Counted from the first letter of the stretch, positions 23,541-34,790 are shown. The stretch is 64,000 nt of DNA from Eunapius fragilis (GCA_963681505.1 OY811993.1:710562-774561), one strand, 5' to 3'. Program-made: numbers and translations. The notes: generated from the sequence alone by a model not told the origin.

Positions 23541-24326
23541 TTCATCTTGTACATCTCTATTTAATGGTTTTTGTCCATTAACAATAATGGATTGGGGTTA
23601 CTTTTACATATATTAATGTTATTGAGTTCAGTCAATATTTCTCCCTGTCCTCTATTACATCTTCTGTTCATGCCATCAAAATACACTCCATTTTTTGTGG
23701 TGGATACGCTTGAAGCCAAGTTCACAGCCATATCGCAATAGTATTATATGCGATGATAATTTTCAGAATAAAGCAAGAGAGTTTGTACGCAATAACGCTT
23801 GCACTAAAAGAGAACCCAACCTATTTGTTTACTGAATGGGTGAAGGCTGATAACAGCAATTAAATTTCCACAGCAGTACCACGATCTGAGCTTAAGATAT
23901 GTTCAATATCATCATATGTTATGTTGGATAGGAGACATTTCATATATTGATGCAGTTATATACCCAATGGCACATTACTTTGGCTGAATGACCGACAACT
24001 GTGGCAGCCATTGTAGCAGCATCAGTTATATTTTTCCCCCACATCGTTATTGCCACAAACATTACAATCAAGGCAAACACTTTCAGCTCTACAAGTGTTT
24101 GTGTGCCTCCCCATGTAGTAGGTCAATAGGGTAACACAACTGTCAAAAAACACTTTTCTGAAAAAGATAGCACAAAGATGCATGTACATCATCCTTTTCG
24201 CAAACCTTTTTGGGTCTTGATGATCATCTCTGGACTATTTTTTCTAGCCCTTCCTTCGCCTTCCCCTTGCACAACTGCTCTTGTACAACCACAGGAATGT
24301 CTTCCACCTCCCAACTTTTGTGCTTT

Positions 24327-24405
24327 CTATTTCTGGTACCCCCTGATACATGTGTGCATGTATCAGGTAGGTTCTAAAAAGAACCAGTACCAGAAATAGA
24401 ATCAC
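24327..24405. repeat. Imperfect palindrome (hairpin) inside N1
   Basis: TCTATTTCTGGTAC...CTGATACATG pairs with CATGTATCAG...GTACCAGAAATAGA around a loop of a few bases, with an AGAACC/GGTTCT block in one arm. The same structure occurs in N1 copy 2 at about 61,670-61,742. A fold-back element or RNA hairpin is possible. Confidence 0.8.
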
Positions 24406-25639
24406 AGACTTGGAAACTGCTGCATGGGCCAGAAGCCATAATTGCATTATTGCAATAATCAGTTGTGACGTCAAAGTGGATGATAAAACCTTAACGTGTA
24501 CAAAATAATTAAAATTTCTATCCGATAATCGAATATTTAACTTTTGCAAATTGCAACATACGATAGCAATGAATGAGAAATGAGGCATGTGCCTTAGAGG
24601 ATGGTCATGCATCTCTTTGGTTGTAGAAGTGTTTGGGGGATGGGGCAATGAAGCTATCAATGTACTTTTGGCCATATCCAAAAAGGTAGCCACAACACTA
24701 TGTCGACCTCTGAATTAGGTTATGTCAGGCATCTACAGTCGCTTCAGCCTCACCCTCATGAGGCAGAATGCCAGAGCAATTTTGGCCAGATGTGTCTCAC
24801 CAAACACTTGCTGTGACTTATAGTTATTTGTAGTGCATATGTTTTGAATTAATGTATTTTGTACTATTAATTATTATGTATCTCCTTATCATTTTTTTGT
24901 TTTCATTAAAAAAAAAAAAGAAAAAAAAAAAGATAACAGTACAATGTTCTATATTATAACTACAGGGACTTTGCATTGTAGCGAACGAAGAATTAAACTA
25001 TACCTCAGAACATTTCTGGAGTTTTTTCCTTAACCGCTACCCACCTTCAATTTTTTACTATCTTTAACCAACCTCTACAACTAGAAGGCTTGCAATGATC
25101 AAACTGCTCAAGGACATGCAGACTATGATGGTGCAGTTGTGTTGAAATTTTGAAGCCTTAAGTCAGTTGCATTCTAGAATTGCTGTTTTAATTCTATGTT
25201 TCTTGTTGTGGTCCTGAAACGAAAACACATCATGTGACACAACATAAATTCACAGGATGATACAAAAATACATGCTGATTCCAAGCATGTAATTGGTTTT
25301 TCAATATTGTGTTTGGTTAAAGAGTTAGGGCTAAAAATAAATTAGAATCTCTCATTTTTCCCTCTCTTTGTGAGAAGCACTACACTTCGTTTTCAGCTGG
25401 AATGGATAAAGGTTTATCATGCACATGAAATGTTCCATCAAGCTGTATTGCTTCCTCCATAACTCTTTAATTTCCTTTCTTCTGGTTGCAAGGGTGGTAA
25501 TGGAAGGTTATTTTTTCTTTAATCTCACAAAGTTTTAGTTTCTGCAGGCATTGTATATCATAAACTCTTGCAGTATCAAAATCATGATCATTGGAGCATG
25601 CTGTTGAGTTACTGTCTTTTCTTAGACCTAAGGTATTTA

Positions 25640-26534
25640 TGTGTCACACGTATGGATGGATTACATCATCACTACGCTCTGAGTGGGATGATGTAATCCT
25701 GTCTTTACATTCATCATATTCATAATCCCATTCAAAAGGGTCTGTGTCTTCAGATGAACTTTGCATATGACATAGCTTTCCAGTTCCAGTTCTATAACAA
25801 AGTGATATTACAGTAGTTTCATTTCTGTTATTTAAAATGTGAAGCATAGTAAGCATTAGAATGACCATACAAGGGTATGTGCTTTCGTATAACTTTTGCC
25901 CTCTTGTTACCTTCTGTTTTAAAAGTATAAGGACCAATTTTTTATTCCACCTAGATGTAAACCTGCATCAGCAGCATCTGTTGTATTTTTTATTCCACTG
26001 TATCCTCGGTCAACAGCAATGATGTTAGAAAAACCATACTGCAATGCAACATTGAAACTTATGGCCTTTGCACGTTTGCATGCGATATTGAAAACTATTA
26101 CTCTCACTCTACAGTGATGATATCACATGAGCACAGATCACAGCACCAGTAGCAAATTAACACCACGCATCCTGCTGTGCACCATACAGCTTTCTGGGAT
26201 TATGCTTTCTAGTAAGGACCCTCTGTTGCATTTTAACTGCAGTTGATCGTCATCAGCTGAAAGAATAGTGAGACCCTTGTGGAAAAAAATGTCAACACAT
26301 GTTGACCAAAGATCTAAATGAAAGACAACAGTGTATAACACAAATAATTGTGGGCATCTTACCTGAGGCTGCAAAAGTTATCAAAGAATCATACATCATC
26401 TCTTCTCCCCACATATCACCAAAATCTTCCTTATTTGGAGAATATGATAAACCATGTAAGAACATTTTCCAAACTGAGTAATCCAAATCACGTGCCATGG
26501 GATACACGGAATGGTTCTCTTCATCAAAAAACAT
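25640..26534 (-). pseudogene. E1 transposase, N-terminal and DDE-like segments
   Basis: In protein order on the minus strand: MFFDEENHSVYPMARDLDY, WKMFLHGLSYSP and MMYDSLITFAASG; then GLTILSADDDQLQLKCNRG; then FSNIIAVDRGYSGIKNT, GLHLGG and PYTF; then RTGTGKLCHMQSSSEDTDP. DDDQL, DRGY and YR.GTGK in this order are hallmarks of a transposase family seen in oomycetes and cnidarians, where they supply acidic catalytic residues. A GTAAGA...CACAAG stretch after ITFAASG looks like an 87-bp intron, but its phases do not agree. Several frameshifts are present. N1 interrupts the gene shortly downstream, after LDGTFHVHDKPLSIP. Confidence 0.55.
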
Positions 26535-27354
26535 AGTAGGAGGAGCATTTATAGAAATGCATCAGAGTGACTGTCATGGAGCAAAGGTGACCAGGAAGAG
26601 AAGGGAGAGTTTACAGAGCATGACCCGATGAACAGGTGCCAAGAGTTGAGTCTAAGGAGGTCAGACGGTTGAAAGGGGTGCCATACAGTGAAAGGGTGAC
26701 AGTAAACCCTGTATCTGGGTCACCTGCATGTGAATAGCACCAGAAAATATAAAATGAGAGAAAAGTGTTGTAAAAGCATTTTTAAAGATAAAGATTTGCC
26801 ATTAATAATATCGTTGGGGTGTGCGAGCTAAGCGGTGGCGAAGCGGGTCCATAACAGTGACTTAAAACATAGCTCAATATCAGCCAAACTCATCACATCA
26901 TTTGTTCCCACACATGCTCCGCCTGAAGCTTCAACAAAGAGGTGGGAGGCACAAAAGGTTGTTATAATCTTCCAAGTTTTCTCCCTCAGGAATACCCAAC
27001 TTCATACGTTCTTTTTTCAAGGTTGTCTTATCATCAGAACGAATGTTATGTAGTGACTTCCTACATACATGATATTTACTTTAATTCTGTCAGGCCGAAC
27101 CCCAAGGTACGTGTAGTCATCTCGCGCTTCATCTTCCTCGTCACTGAAACTGTCCAAGACATCAATGGGCCCCAAAATGTCATTTTCCGCATCGTAAGAA
27201 GTAGTCAGCATCTACCTTGAGCATGGGGCCAACACTCACACAAAAGCTTGTTCTGTGAATGCTACACTTGAATCCAAAGAGGATGGCTTTGATGATCTAA
27301 AAAACGAGAGAATTTGCTTGCATGTTTTTCTGCTGAAAAATACCAAAAATCGTA

Positions 27355-27963
27355 GCTCTGCACTATTTGCGACATCCATCTAATCTGCCAGCCAAATGTG
27401 ATGGTTGTGGAGCTGATTTCACCCTCCAACATGCCCTAGACTGTAAGAAGGGGGGACTTGTTATACTACGCCACAATGAGATCCATGACTGCCTTGGTGA
27501 CCTTGCCAGTCAAGTGTGGCCCCAGGTTATAAAGGAGCCTATTGTCAATGAGGCTACTGCCACCTCAAGTGATCCAGGACTAAGGCTTGACCTGGGAATC
27601 AGAGGTGTTTGGCAACCACAGGTGGAGGCGTTGTTTGATGTCCGTGTCATAGACACTGACGCCCCATCACACTGCCATCGAGCACCTAATGCCATTCTTG
27701 AGTCAAGCTCATTGGAGAAGAAAAGAATGTACAAAAAGGAAGTTGAAGACAGAAGAGGCACCTTCACCCCATTTGTCCTTTCTGTGGACGGACTACTACA
27801 CAATGAGGCTAGTCACTTCCTAAAGCACATGGCCACTGCTCTGTCTTCCAAGTGGGACAAAGCCTATTCCATTACCAGCAGCTATGTCAGATCACAGCTT
27901 GCTTTTGCAGGGCCTCTGTCTCAGAGGATCCCGCACCAAATGGAGAAGTGGGCTGGGGTTTGA
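27355..27963 (+). pseudogene. 3' end of a second non-LTR-type retroelement ORF
   Basis: The frame enters from the E1 boundary and ends at a TGA at 27,961-27,963. Residues 11-26 carry C-x2-C-x7-H-x3-C, then RHNEIHD. LRLDLGIRGVWQPQ leads to ALFDVRVIDTDAP, then KKRMYKKEVEDRR and FTPFVLSVDG. This is the architecture of 1635-2384 with low identity, so the two belong to different families of the same group. A non-coding tail of about 140 bp, T-rich rather than poly-A, follows to about 28,105. The reverse transcriptase part is absent. Its 5' truncation point coincides with the truncated end of E1 copy 1, so its insertion may have removed that end. Confidence 0.75.
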
Positions 27964-28105
27964 AGATGGTGCTCCTCTGGCCTCATTCATGGATTAAATT
28001 TATTGTCTTATTATTTCTCTTTTTTTAAAATTACTTATCATCTAATTGTATGTATTTCATGTTTTTATTTTATCCTCATGGTTATTATTATTATTTTCCT
28101 TTATT

Positions 28106-28471
28106 TTACTTACAGACAGCAACTGTGTTCATTCTTTTCAACACAATCTGTCGAGTAACGGTGCAGAAAATAACCAAAGACTTCTGTATTGAACAGGTTG
28201 CACACATGAAAATGCTGAATAATTAAGTCACATAACTACTTCACACCTTCGATATTTGATGTCATGTAGTCTATCAACATAACACTGCTACAGATTTGTG
28301 ACATCATTTAACATTTTCCAAACATTGAAGTACTGAAAATTTTATGCTCAAGTACCATGGTTTCAACTGTACAGGTAAACTGTGCACACAGGTTATGTAA
28401 CGTTGATTATCTACAACCACAGAATGAATCTAGTTGCTGGTTATCTCCTTGCCAACCCTGACATAACTATA

Positions 28472-28521
<50 letters not shown>

Positions 28522-28770
28522 CTGTGACGAAAAAGTCCAAATATCAACACACACCATGTTTGTGGTGTGAAGTGAAAAACTTATACAGCCTTGCTTAAAA
28601 CTAAGATGGTACATAAATACAACTCAAAAGTAGCAGTATTTCTATTTTGTGAAACACTCACTTTGTTTTGACAGGAACCAATAAAGTTCCAAATTATAGC
28701 AACCAAAAAGTGAAGCATGTGTATGCAAGTTTCTGCAAATCTGTCTCAAAATTGGTCATAAGACATTATT
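28106..28770. other. Non-coding interval with a (CA)n microsatellite
   Basis: The pure (CA)n run lies at 28,476-28,520. No exons or elements were recognised around it. Confidence 0.6.
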
Positions 28771-29869
28771 AAATTCAAAAGGACACCTCCTAGAGGTCAG
28801 ATGTTATTGATATCATTGTGCTCTGTGTTTGATGCATTGTACTCAGTGTACCCTTCAAAATAAATTTAGAGTTGATTTAATCTCCTTGATGATGTTATAA
28901 TGAATGATGTTCGATGTTTAAACTTTATTATTGTCTAAGGGTACATAATTTCTTTGTCATCAGCATAATTACTATGTACCATTACACAACTGCAATGCTT
29001 ATCTCACCAGTTCAAAACACAAGAGCACGTGATCACAACTTGGCAGTAACCTCCAGACTTAACAGTGGAACCAGTAGTCACCAAACAGGAGCAAAAGAAC
29101 CAATAGTCGCCAAACAGGAACAGAGGGAATAGCAACCTTTAGACTGAACAGAAGAACCAAAATAGGAAGGGAGAAGGGTGAAAAGAAAGGGGGAGAGAAA
29201 GAGGGAGGAGGGAGGGATGGAGAGGGAGGAGGGACGAGGAGGGTTGAAGAATGAAGCAATGGGATTAAATACATATACAGTGAGATACAAAAGTGGTAAT
29301 GAGTGCAGAGAGAGAGGATGGTGACCAAACAGCTAGGAAGGTGGCCTTGTGTGCAAAGGAGAGATTGTCATGTGTGTGTATGTGTGTGTATGTGTGTGTG
29401 TACGTGTATGTGTATGTGTATGTGTATGTATAAAACTAACAAAGGTGATCCATTAACAATTTTAACAAAAAAAAAATTAAGCTACTTATATAAACCTATG
29501 CTTGCATAGCAACGACTCGTTTCATGTCAAAACTGCTTTTGCCATGGAGGCCTATTAGATTACAAGGCTTAGCTAGCCAGGGTACAAAACAGTGCTCTTG
29601 ACCCAGGTCCCATCTCAGCGATAACGTCTGGTAGCAAATATATTTTTACACTGAACCACGCCCACCCGACACAGACAAAACTCGCGTTGTTTGAACAGAA
29701 ATGGACGAGGCCTAAATTCCAGCAACCAAAAAGGGCCAACTGCACAAGGCTGACAAGACAATAATTCAAGCTTTGTACAGACAAAGATGCTGATACGGCC
29801 TACCTAGCCTAGCAGCCTGTGTACAAGCTAACGGCATACAGTACATACACTCTGACCAAACATCCATAA
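28771..29869. repeat. Direct duplication, unit 1
   Basis: From AAATTCAAAAGGACACCTCC to CATACACTCTGACCAA this unit matches 30,382-32,219 in the same orientation at high identity, apart from length changes in the second unit. It includes a short minisatellite (CCAAACAGGA.CAGA.GAACCAATAG, about 29,065-29,160), a purine-rich block and a GT tract at 29,369-29,428. Frames through it are low-complexity and not genes. Confidence 0.9.
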
Positions 29870-30381
29870 GGCTCTATTTTATTAGGTGTTTCATCAAACA
29901 AGCACCTAAAAAAAGTGTGAAGATATTTTTGTTTACATTCACAGAATATTAATAATGAGCTGGACATGATTCTGCAAATAAAACCCAAGGAAACTTATGG
30001 TGCCTTAATGCTGCATGTTATATGACCACCTCCATGAAGGACTACCACCGGTTTTTAGACCTGAAGGACCACCTCCTGTTCTTCAACCTGATGAACTTCC
30101 ACCAGTTCTTCGACCGGAAGGACTGCCTCCTGCTCTATGACCTGAAGGACTGCCAACTTACAGTGGCTGATGTAAAAACGTACTTCACTGTAATTAAAGG
30201 ACTTGTATTCAGCTGGATTTTTTAAAGCTCTCCACAAACCCCATTCCACTTTGCCTGCTGATTTAGCCAATGTTGCCTCTGCATTGCCAGCTGCTGCCCT
30301 CACATTTCTAGCTGCTGCCCCCAATTAAATAACCACTAAAAAGGGCATCCACAGGTCTAGCTGCATGTGATGCCTGCAGTA
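29870..30381. other. Spacer between the duplicated units
   Basis: Contains an imperfect 27-30 bp repeat at about 30,045-30,160 (GACCTGAAGGACCACCTCCTG type, about four copies). No gene was recognised. Confidence 0.5.
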
Positions 30382-30524
30382 AAATTCAAAAGGACACCTC
30401 CTAGAGGTCAGATGTTATTGATATCATTGCGCTCTGTGTCTGATGCATTGTATTCAGTGTACCCTTCAAAATAAAATAGAGTTAATTTAATCTCCTTGAT
30501 GATGTTATTATGAATGATGTTTAA

Positions 30525-31067
30525 CACGCGGTTTACAGCAGATGAGGGGAAATATTGGGGAATATATAATATTCATAATTCCCTCCTATAGATTTTTTTC
30601 TAAGCTAAACATGTTTAATAATACTCCAATCATTATAGATGAAATTGGAAAAGTAAAGAATCAGCAGGCATATACAATTGTCGTATTGTAACCTTTAAAC
30701 GCCACTTCATTATAGTTTTAACGATGTGCCTCAGCATTCAAGGTACAGTTCCGATTTACACTATAGCCTATACTAAATAAATGGATGCAAAAGCGAATGT
30801 TATAAGAAACATTTTTATACACCGAAAACCAATACAGTGGTATAAGTAGTGTGATCGACCAGGAATTACATAGAAAAACAAAGGACACCTGGCGCAACAT
30901 GTTTGCGGAATTGTCCAACAATAGGAGCTTGTATATAACTCCATAGGGCAGTCGCAAATGTTTTAAATATGAAAAACTGCAAGAATAACCATTCAAACGA
31001 CTAGGAGGGAATTATTCCCCAAAATAATAATAATCAAGATCTCCCCGCGTCTGTCGTAAACCGCGTG
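30525..31067. mobile_element. 543-bp MITE with TIRs of about 65 bp
   Basis: The ends are CACGCGGTTTAC.GCAGA and its complement. The left flank is TTAA (30,521-30,524) and the right flank is TTAC. Unit 1 of the duplication, at about 28,919, has the uninterrupted site GATGTTTAAACTTTATT. This empty site fits a TTAA (piggyBac-like) or TA (Tc1/mariner-like) duplication with one later mutation. There is no coding capacity. Confidence 0.85.
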
Positions 31068-31679
31068 TTACACTTTATTATTGTCTAAGGGTAAATAACT
31101 TCTGCCTTTTGTCATCAGCATAATTACTACATACCATATACTACATTACACAACCATGATGCTTATCTCACCAGTTCAAATATCAAGAGCTCGTGATCAC
31201 GATTTGGCAGTAACCTCCAGACTTACCAGTGGAACCAGTAGTCACCAAACAGGAACAGAAGAACTAATAGTTACCAAACAGGAAAGAAGAATCAGTAACC
31301 TTCAGACTTAACAGTGGAACCAAACAGGAACAGAAGAACCAATAGTTACCAAACAGGAAAGAAGAACCAGTAACCTTCAGACTTAACAAGTCGCCAAACA
31401 GGAGCAAAGAAAGCAATAGTCGCCAAACAGGAACAGAGGGAATAGCAACCTCCAGACTGAACAGAAGAACCAAAATAGGAAGGGAGGAGGGTGAAAAGGA
31501 AGGGGGAGAGAAAGAGGGAGGAGGGAGGGATGGAGAGGGAGGAGGGATGAGGGTTGAAGAATGAAGCAATGGGATTAAATACATATACAGTGAGATACAA
31601 AAGTGGTAATGAGTGCAGAGAGAGGATGGTGACCGAACAGCAGGGAAGGAGGCCATGTGTGAAAAGGAGAGATCACCAT

Positions 31680-31788
<109 letters not shown>

Positions 31789-32251
31789 ACTAACACAGGT
31801 GATCCGATCCATTAACAATTTTAAAACTAATAAAAGGAACCAAAAAAAAAATTAAGCTACTTATATAAACCATTGGCTTGGATAGCAACGACTCGTTTCA
31901 CGTCAAAACTGCTTTCGCCATGGAGGTCTATTAGGTTATAAGGCTTAGCTAGCCGGCGTACAGAACAGTGCTCTTGACCCAGGTCCCACTTCAGCTATTT
32001 TTACACTGAACCGCGACCACCCGACACAGACAAAACTCGCTTTGTTTTTAACAGAAACGGAAAAGGCCTAAATTCCTGCAACCAAAAAAAGAGCCAACTG
32101 CACAAGGGGCTGAGAAGACAATGTTTCAAGCTTTGTACGGACAGAGACGCTGATATGGCCTAGCTAGCCTAGCAGCCTGTGTACAAGCTAACGGCGTACA
32201 GTGCATACACTCTGACCAACAATAAACAACACAACACACCCCAATGCGCAC

Positions 32252-33096
32252 AATATATAGAGGGATTGGAAACGGGGCCAATCAACAATAATTAGCGCGC
32301 ACAATCCTCGAACGAATCCTTACAAGCGGTTCGAATACATGTATAGCACTTAGAACTTTTATACAACAGACACGTTTAGAAGGTTGTACAGATATAACCT
32401 CTGGAACAGGCACGGACAAGGTTAGGCCTTCTGTAACAGGTACATATACTTGAGCGCGAGGAATTGCTACGACCAAACCCCCCTTTTCCTCACGTTCTTA
32501 ATGTACCGAAACCTCCACCCATCACCTTTGAAGAAATGTACAGAACGATTGGAACGTGATTTAACTTTAAAAACATGTGCTAGGCACACAACCAACATAG
32601 CTCTACCAAAATAATAAATCAAAACCAGCCACCATCGTTACAAAAAGCCGTGGCTCCCCGCAAGAGTAAGGGTATCCAAAACATCACAGCGAGGTTTCTG
32701 AAGATGCTATACGCAAACAACATAGCGGTAGGCACATACTAGACTATGAGCAGTAAATATACAAATAATGACGAGAACAGTTTTTCTAGATCGCCGGATT
32801 CTCCCCGCAAAGTTAAAAAATGGCCTTTTTTTTTCCTTTTTCGGTTAAAAAATGGCTCAAAATGGAATCTATAAGTATTCAATGAATCTTTAATGGATCG
32901 TCTATCGAATACTTTTTTTAAACTTGAGAAGGCATGTTTCTTTACCTTGTGACATTCAAGACTTCAATTCAAGCCTACAATTCCGCCCCCTTTTTTGGTC
33001 AACGAAGGTGTGATTCGCGCGTGCAAGGATAGGGCGCGCTAAAATTGCTAAAGTCTATGGCGCACGTGATTCGTTTCCAATCCCTCTATATATTAT
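32252..33096. mobile_element. Small TIR element (type C) of the GGATTGG family
   Basis: The left end reads AATATATAGAGGGATTGG followed by AAACGG, and the right end is its complement (33,073-33,096). Inside the right end, CACGTGCGCCATAG follows in the outward-to-inward direction, a subterminal motif shared with elements A and B. The extreme right end (CAGAGATAATATATAG) resembles the CATAGATTATTTAG of A, while the left end looks eroded. I see no transposase. A short minus-strand frame at 32,282-32,476 is not convincing. Confidence 0.65.
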
Positions 33097-33235
33097 CTCT
33101 GGCACAACCGAACCTGTCATCTGCAGCTGCTCGAATATCCAGTTCACGTGCGTGATCGTGATCCTGAGTGCTTAATTAATTTTTACGCGTCATGCATGTT
33201 TTGAACTATTGTTATGTTGTCTCGTGTGCAATATG

Positions 33236-33267
33236 CATAGATATTAGAGTAGACTCTAATATCTATG
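33236..33267. mobile_element. 32-bp element: two CATAG termini joined end to end
   Basis: CATAGATATTAGAGT, AG, then ACTCTAATATCTATG form a perfect inverted repeat. GCAATATG flanks it on both sides (33,228-33,235 and 33,268-33,275), a precise 8-bp target duplication. The termini equal those of element B (44,599-45,749). The whole internal part is missing. Confidence 0.85.
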
Positions 33268-33362
33268 GCAATATGGTACTACTTTAGCAGAGTTAGAAAA
33301 CCATACTTTTTATTACAAGAAACACTAGAAAGTTCCACTTACTTCATATTCCGACTGAAGAA

Positions 33363-33792
33363 ATGGATCTTTGTAACGCCAGTGAACGAAAAACGTTAGC
33401 AGCAGCTATTACGAGGTATGTTCTAATTGATGCGCGCATGCTGTTTCCTGTTTGAATCCGCACCCTCGTCGTTGATGAATTGTGGATGGTGCGTACAGTC
33501 AGGGAGTGTTGTAGGTTGTGTTCGAGTGCTGCTGACTTGGTTGATACATGTATGTGGTGTTGAGTCTAGTATTGGGGAGTGGAAGCTCATGTGTGGTGTG
33601 GGATGCTGGAGGCTGGTAGTTAGTGTATGAGTATTGAGGCTTTTTGGAGGAGGGTGTGTGTGGGTATGTGAGTATTGAGGCTTATAGGGTGTCGTGTTGG
33701 AGGATTGTATGGTGTGTGGGTGTTTGAGGCCTGCTGTGTGAGGGTGGTTGAAGGCTTGTAGGGTGTGTGGGTGTCGAAGGGTTGAAGTTTGT

Positions 33793-33836
<44 letters not shown>

Positions 33837-34790
33837 TGGAAGCTTGTAGGGTGTGTGTCGAAGGCTTTTAGTGTGTAGGTGTCAAAGGCTTGTGTGAAGG
33901 CTTGTAGGGTGTGTGGGTGTGAGGGTTGCAGTGTGTGTAGGTGCCAAGCGCTGCAGTGTGTGTGTATGTTGGAAGCTTGTAGGGTGTCGGTGTTGAATAT
34001 GACATGGTAATGTTTGTGTGCACTACAAGTTCTTTGTGGGTCGAGACTACAAAGGATGGAGTCAAGTTGCCCTTTTTATTTGTGTATCCATACCTTTCAG
34101 AAGGCATGAAACACTTCCTACTATGTTTGACAATGGTAAACATTTAGATCATTTGAGTATACAAACATGTACATGCCATAGGTATTGTACATAGCCTGCT
34201 GCTGTTCTTCAAACCGAGTATAGCAGACGATTGGCAACACTTGGTGAGGAGTTAGTTCTCTCAGTCAAGGAGAACATGCCCAGCTTGCTAAAAGAGCAAA
34301 AGGTCCACCTTTTCCTTCATCTGGTGGATTCTATGCAAGATTTTGTTCCGCTGAAAGGTAAGCTGTTACTTGATTATCTTTAGGTGTGAGTATTTCAATT
34401 CAGGTGTGAGGTTGCGCAATATCTTCAGCAACAAACAAGCACCAAGCAGGGACATAGCAAACTACTTTGCCAATCTTCAAAGCATCCGGTACATCTGCCA
34501 AAGAGGACTATTTAACAACAATGGATTCCAAGATTTTATACAATCATCCTAATATGCAGCATTTTAAAAATGGAATCCCACCCAAGACACTTCTTGCTGA
34601 CAAAGCCATATACCAACCAGGATCTGCATGGAAGGTACCCTGTTATTGTTGTTTGTCCACATTCATTTTTTTATATTTATGTGCAGGCAACACACCATGC
34701 TGGAATGCAATTGGTAACTGTAGGGTTGTGTCAGCCACTGTGGAGGAATTAAGCATGATGGATTCACCATTCACTGTAATCTACCATGAC
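33363..34790 (+). CDS. Multi-exon gene resembling the C-terminal region of Plavaka/CACTA-type transposases
   Basis: Exon 1 starts at the ATG at 33,363 (MDLCNASERKTLAAAIT) and ends ACGAG|GTATGT. Exon 2 begins about 34,236 after GTATAG, keeps phase (SRRLATLGEELVL, then LLKEQKVHLFLHLVDSM) and ends AAAG|GTAAGC at 34,358. Exon 3 follows TTATCTTTAG at 34,382 and reads CEYFNSGVRLRNIFSNKQAP then SRDIANYFANL and IRYICQRG. 'K.H...HL...M.DF.P', 'E.FNS..R....SN.QAPSRDIA..FA' and 'R.I..GG' are typical of the domain after the catalytic core in fungal and animal Plavaka-like transposases. Beyond GLFNNNG two frames alternate, so there is a frameshift or a missed splice. The DDE core is not in this window, so this may be a captured fragment. 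Confidence 0.5.
33600..34000. repeat. Degenerate GT-rich minisatellite in intron 1 of the Plavaka-like gene
   Basis: Variants of AGGCTTGTAGGGTGTGTGGG repeat about ten times around a pure (GT)n run at 33,793-33,834. It lies wholly between exons 1 and 2. Confidence 0.85.

Larger units (their letters stand above)
22059..25380 (-). mobile_element. N1, copy 1: 3.3 kb DNA transposon with roughly 0.5 kb terminal inverted repeats
   Basis: The ends read GTGCTTCTCACAAAGAGGG and its complement, and TACA flanks both sides (22,055-22,058 and 25,381-25,384), a likely 4-bp target duplication. The inverted repeats run inward about 440 bp (22,059-22,495 against about 24,935-25,380), and a further homologous stretch (22,495-22,560 against about 24,500-24,580) lies beyond an insertion of about 350 bp in the right arm. 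A minus-strand DDE transposase remnant lies at 23,086-23,540. N1 is inserted in the E1 transposase gene, and the same insertion exists in E1 copy 2. Confidence 0.85.
20189..27353 (-). mobile_element. E1, copy 1: composite DNA transposon with a DDE plus PD-(D/E)XK transposase, carrying nested N1
   Basis: The left end is placed at CCCCAATGCCTGTAAAATTG because copy 2 ends in the related CCCCAACGCTTTTATTGTAC (58,622), and both are followed by GGTACGATT. The right end is truncated at 27,353, where alignment to copy 2 stops and the second retroelement fragment begins. From about 22,055 outward to 27,353 the sequence is nearly the same as 58,692-64,000 in reverse. The transposase gene runs on the minus strand and is split by N1 (22,059-25,380). 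Without N1 the element would be about 3.8 kb. The ends are inferred from two copies only. Confidence 0.65.

Noticed and set aside
32330..32345. GGTTCGAAT resembling a tRNA T-arm
   Set aside because: No acceptor stem, D-arm or anticodon arm could be drawn around it.
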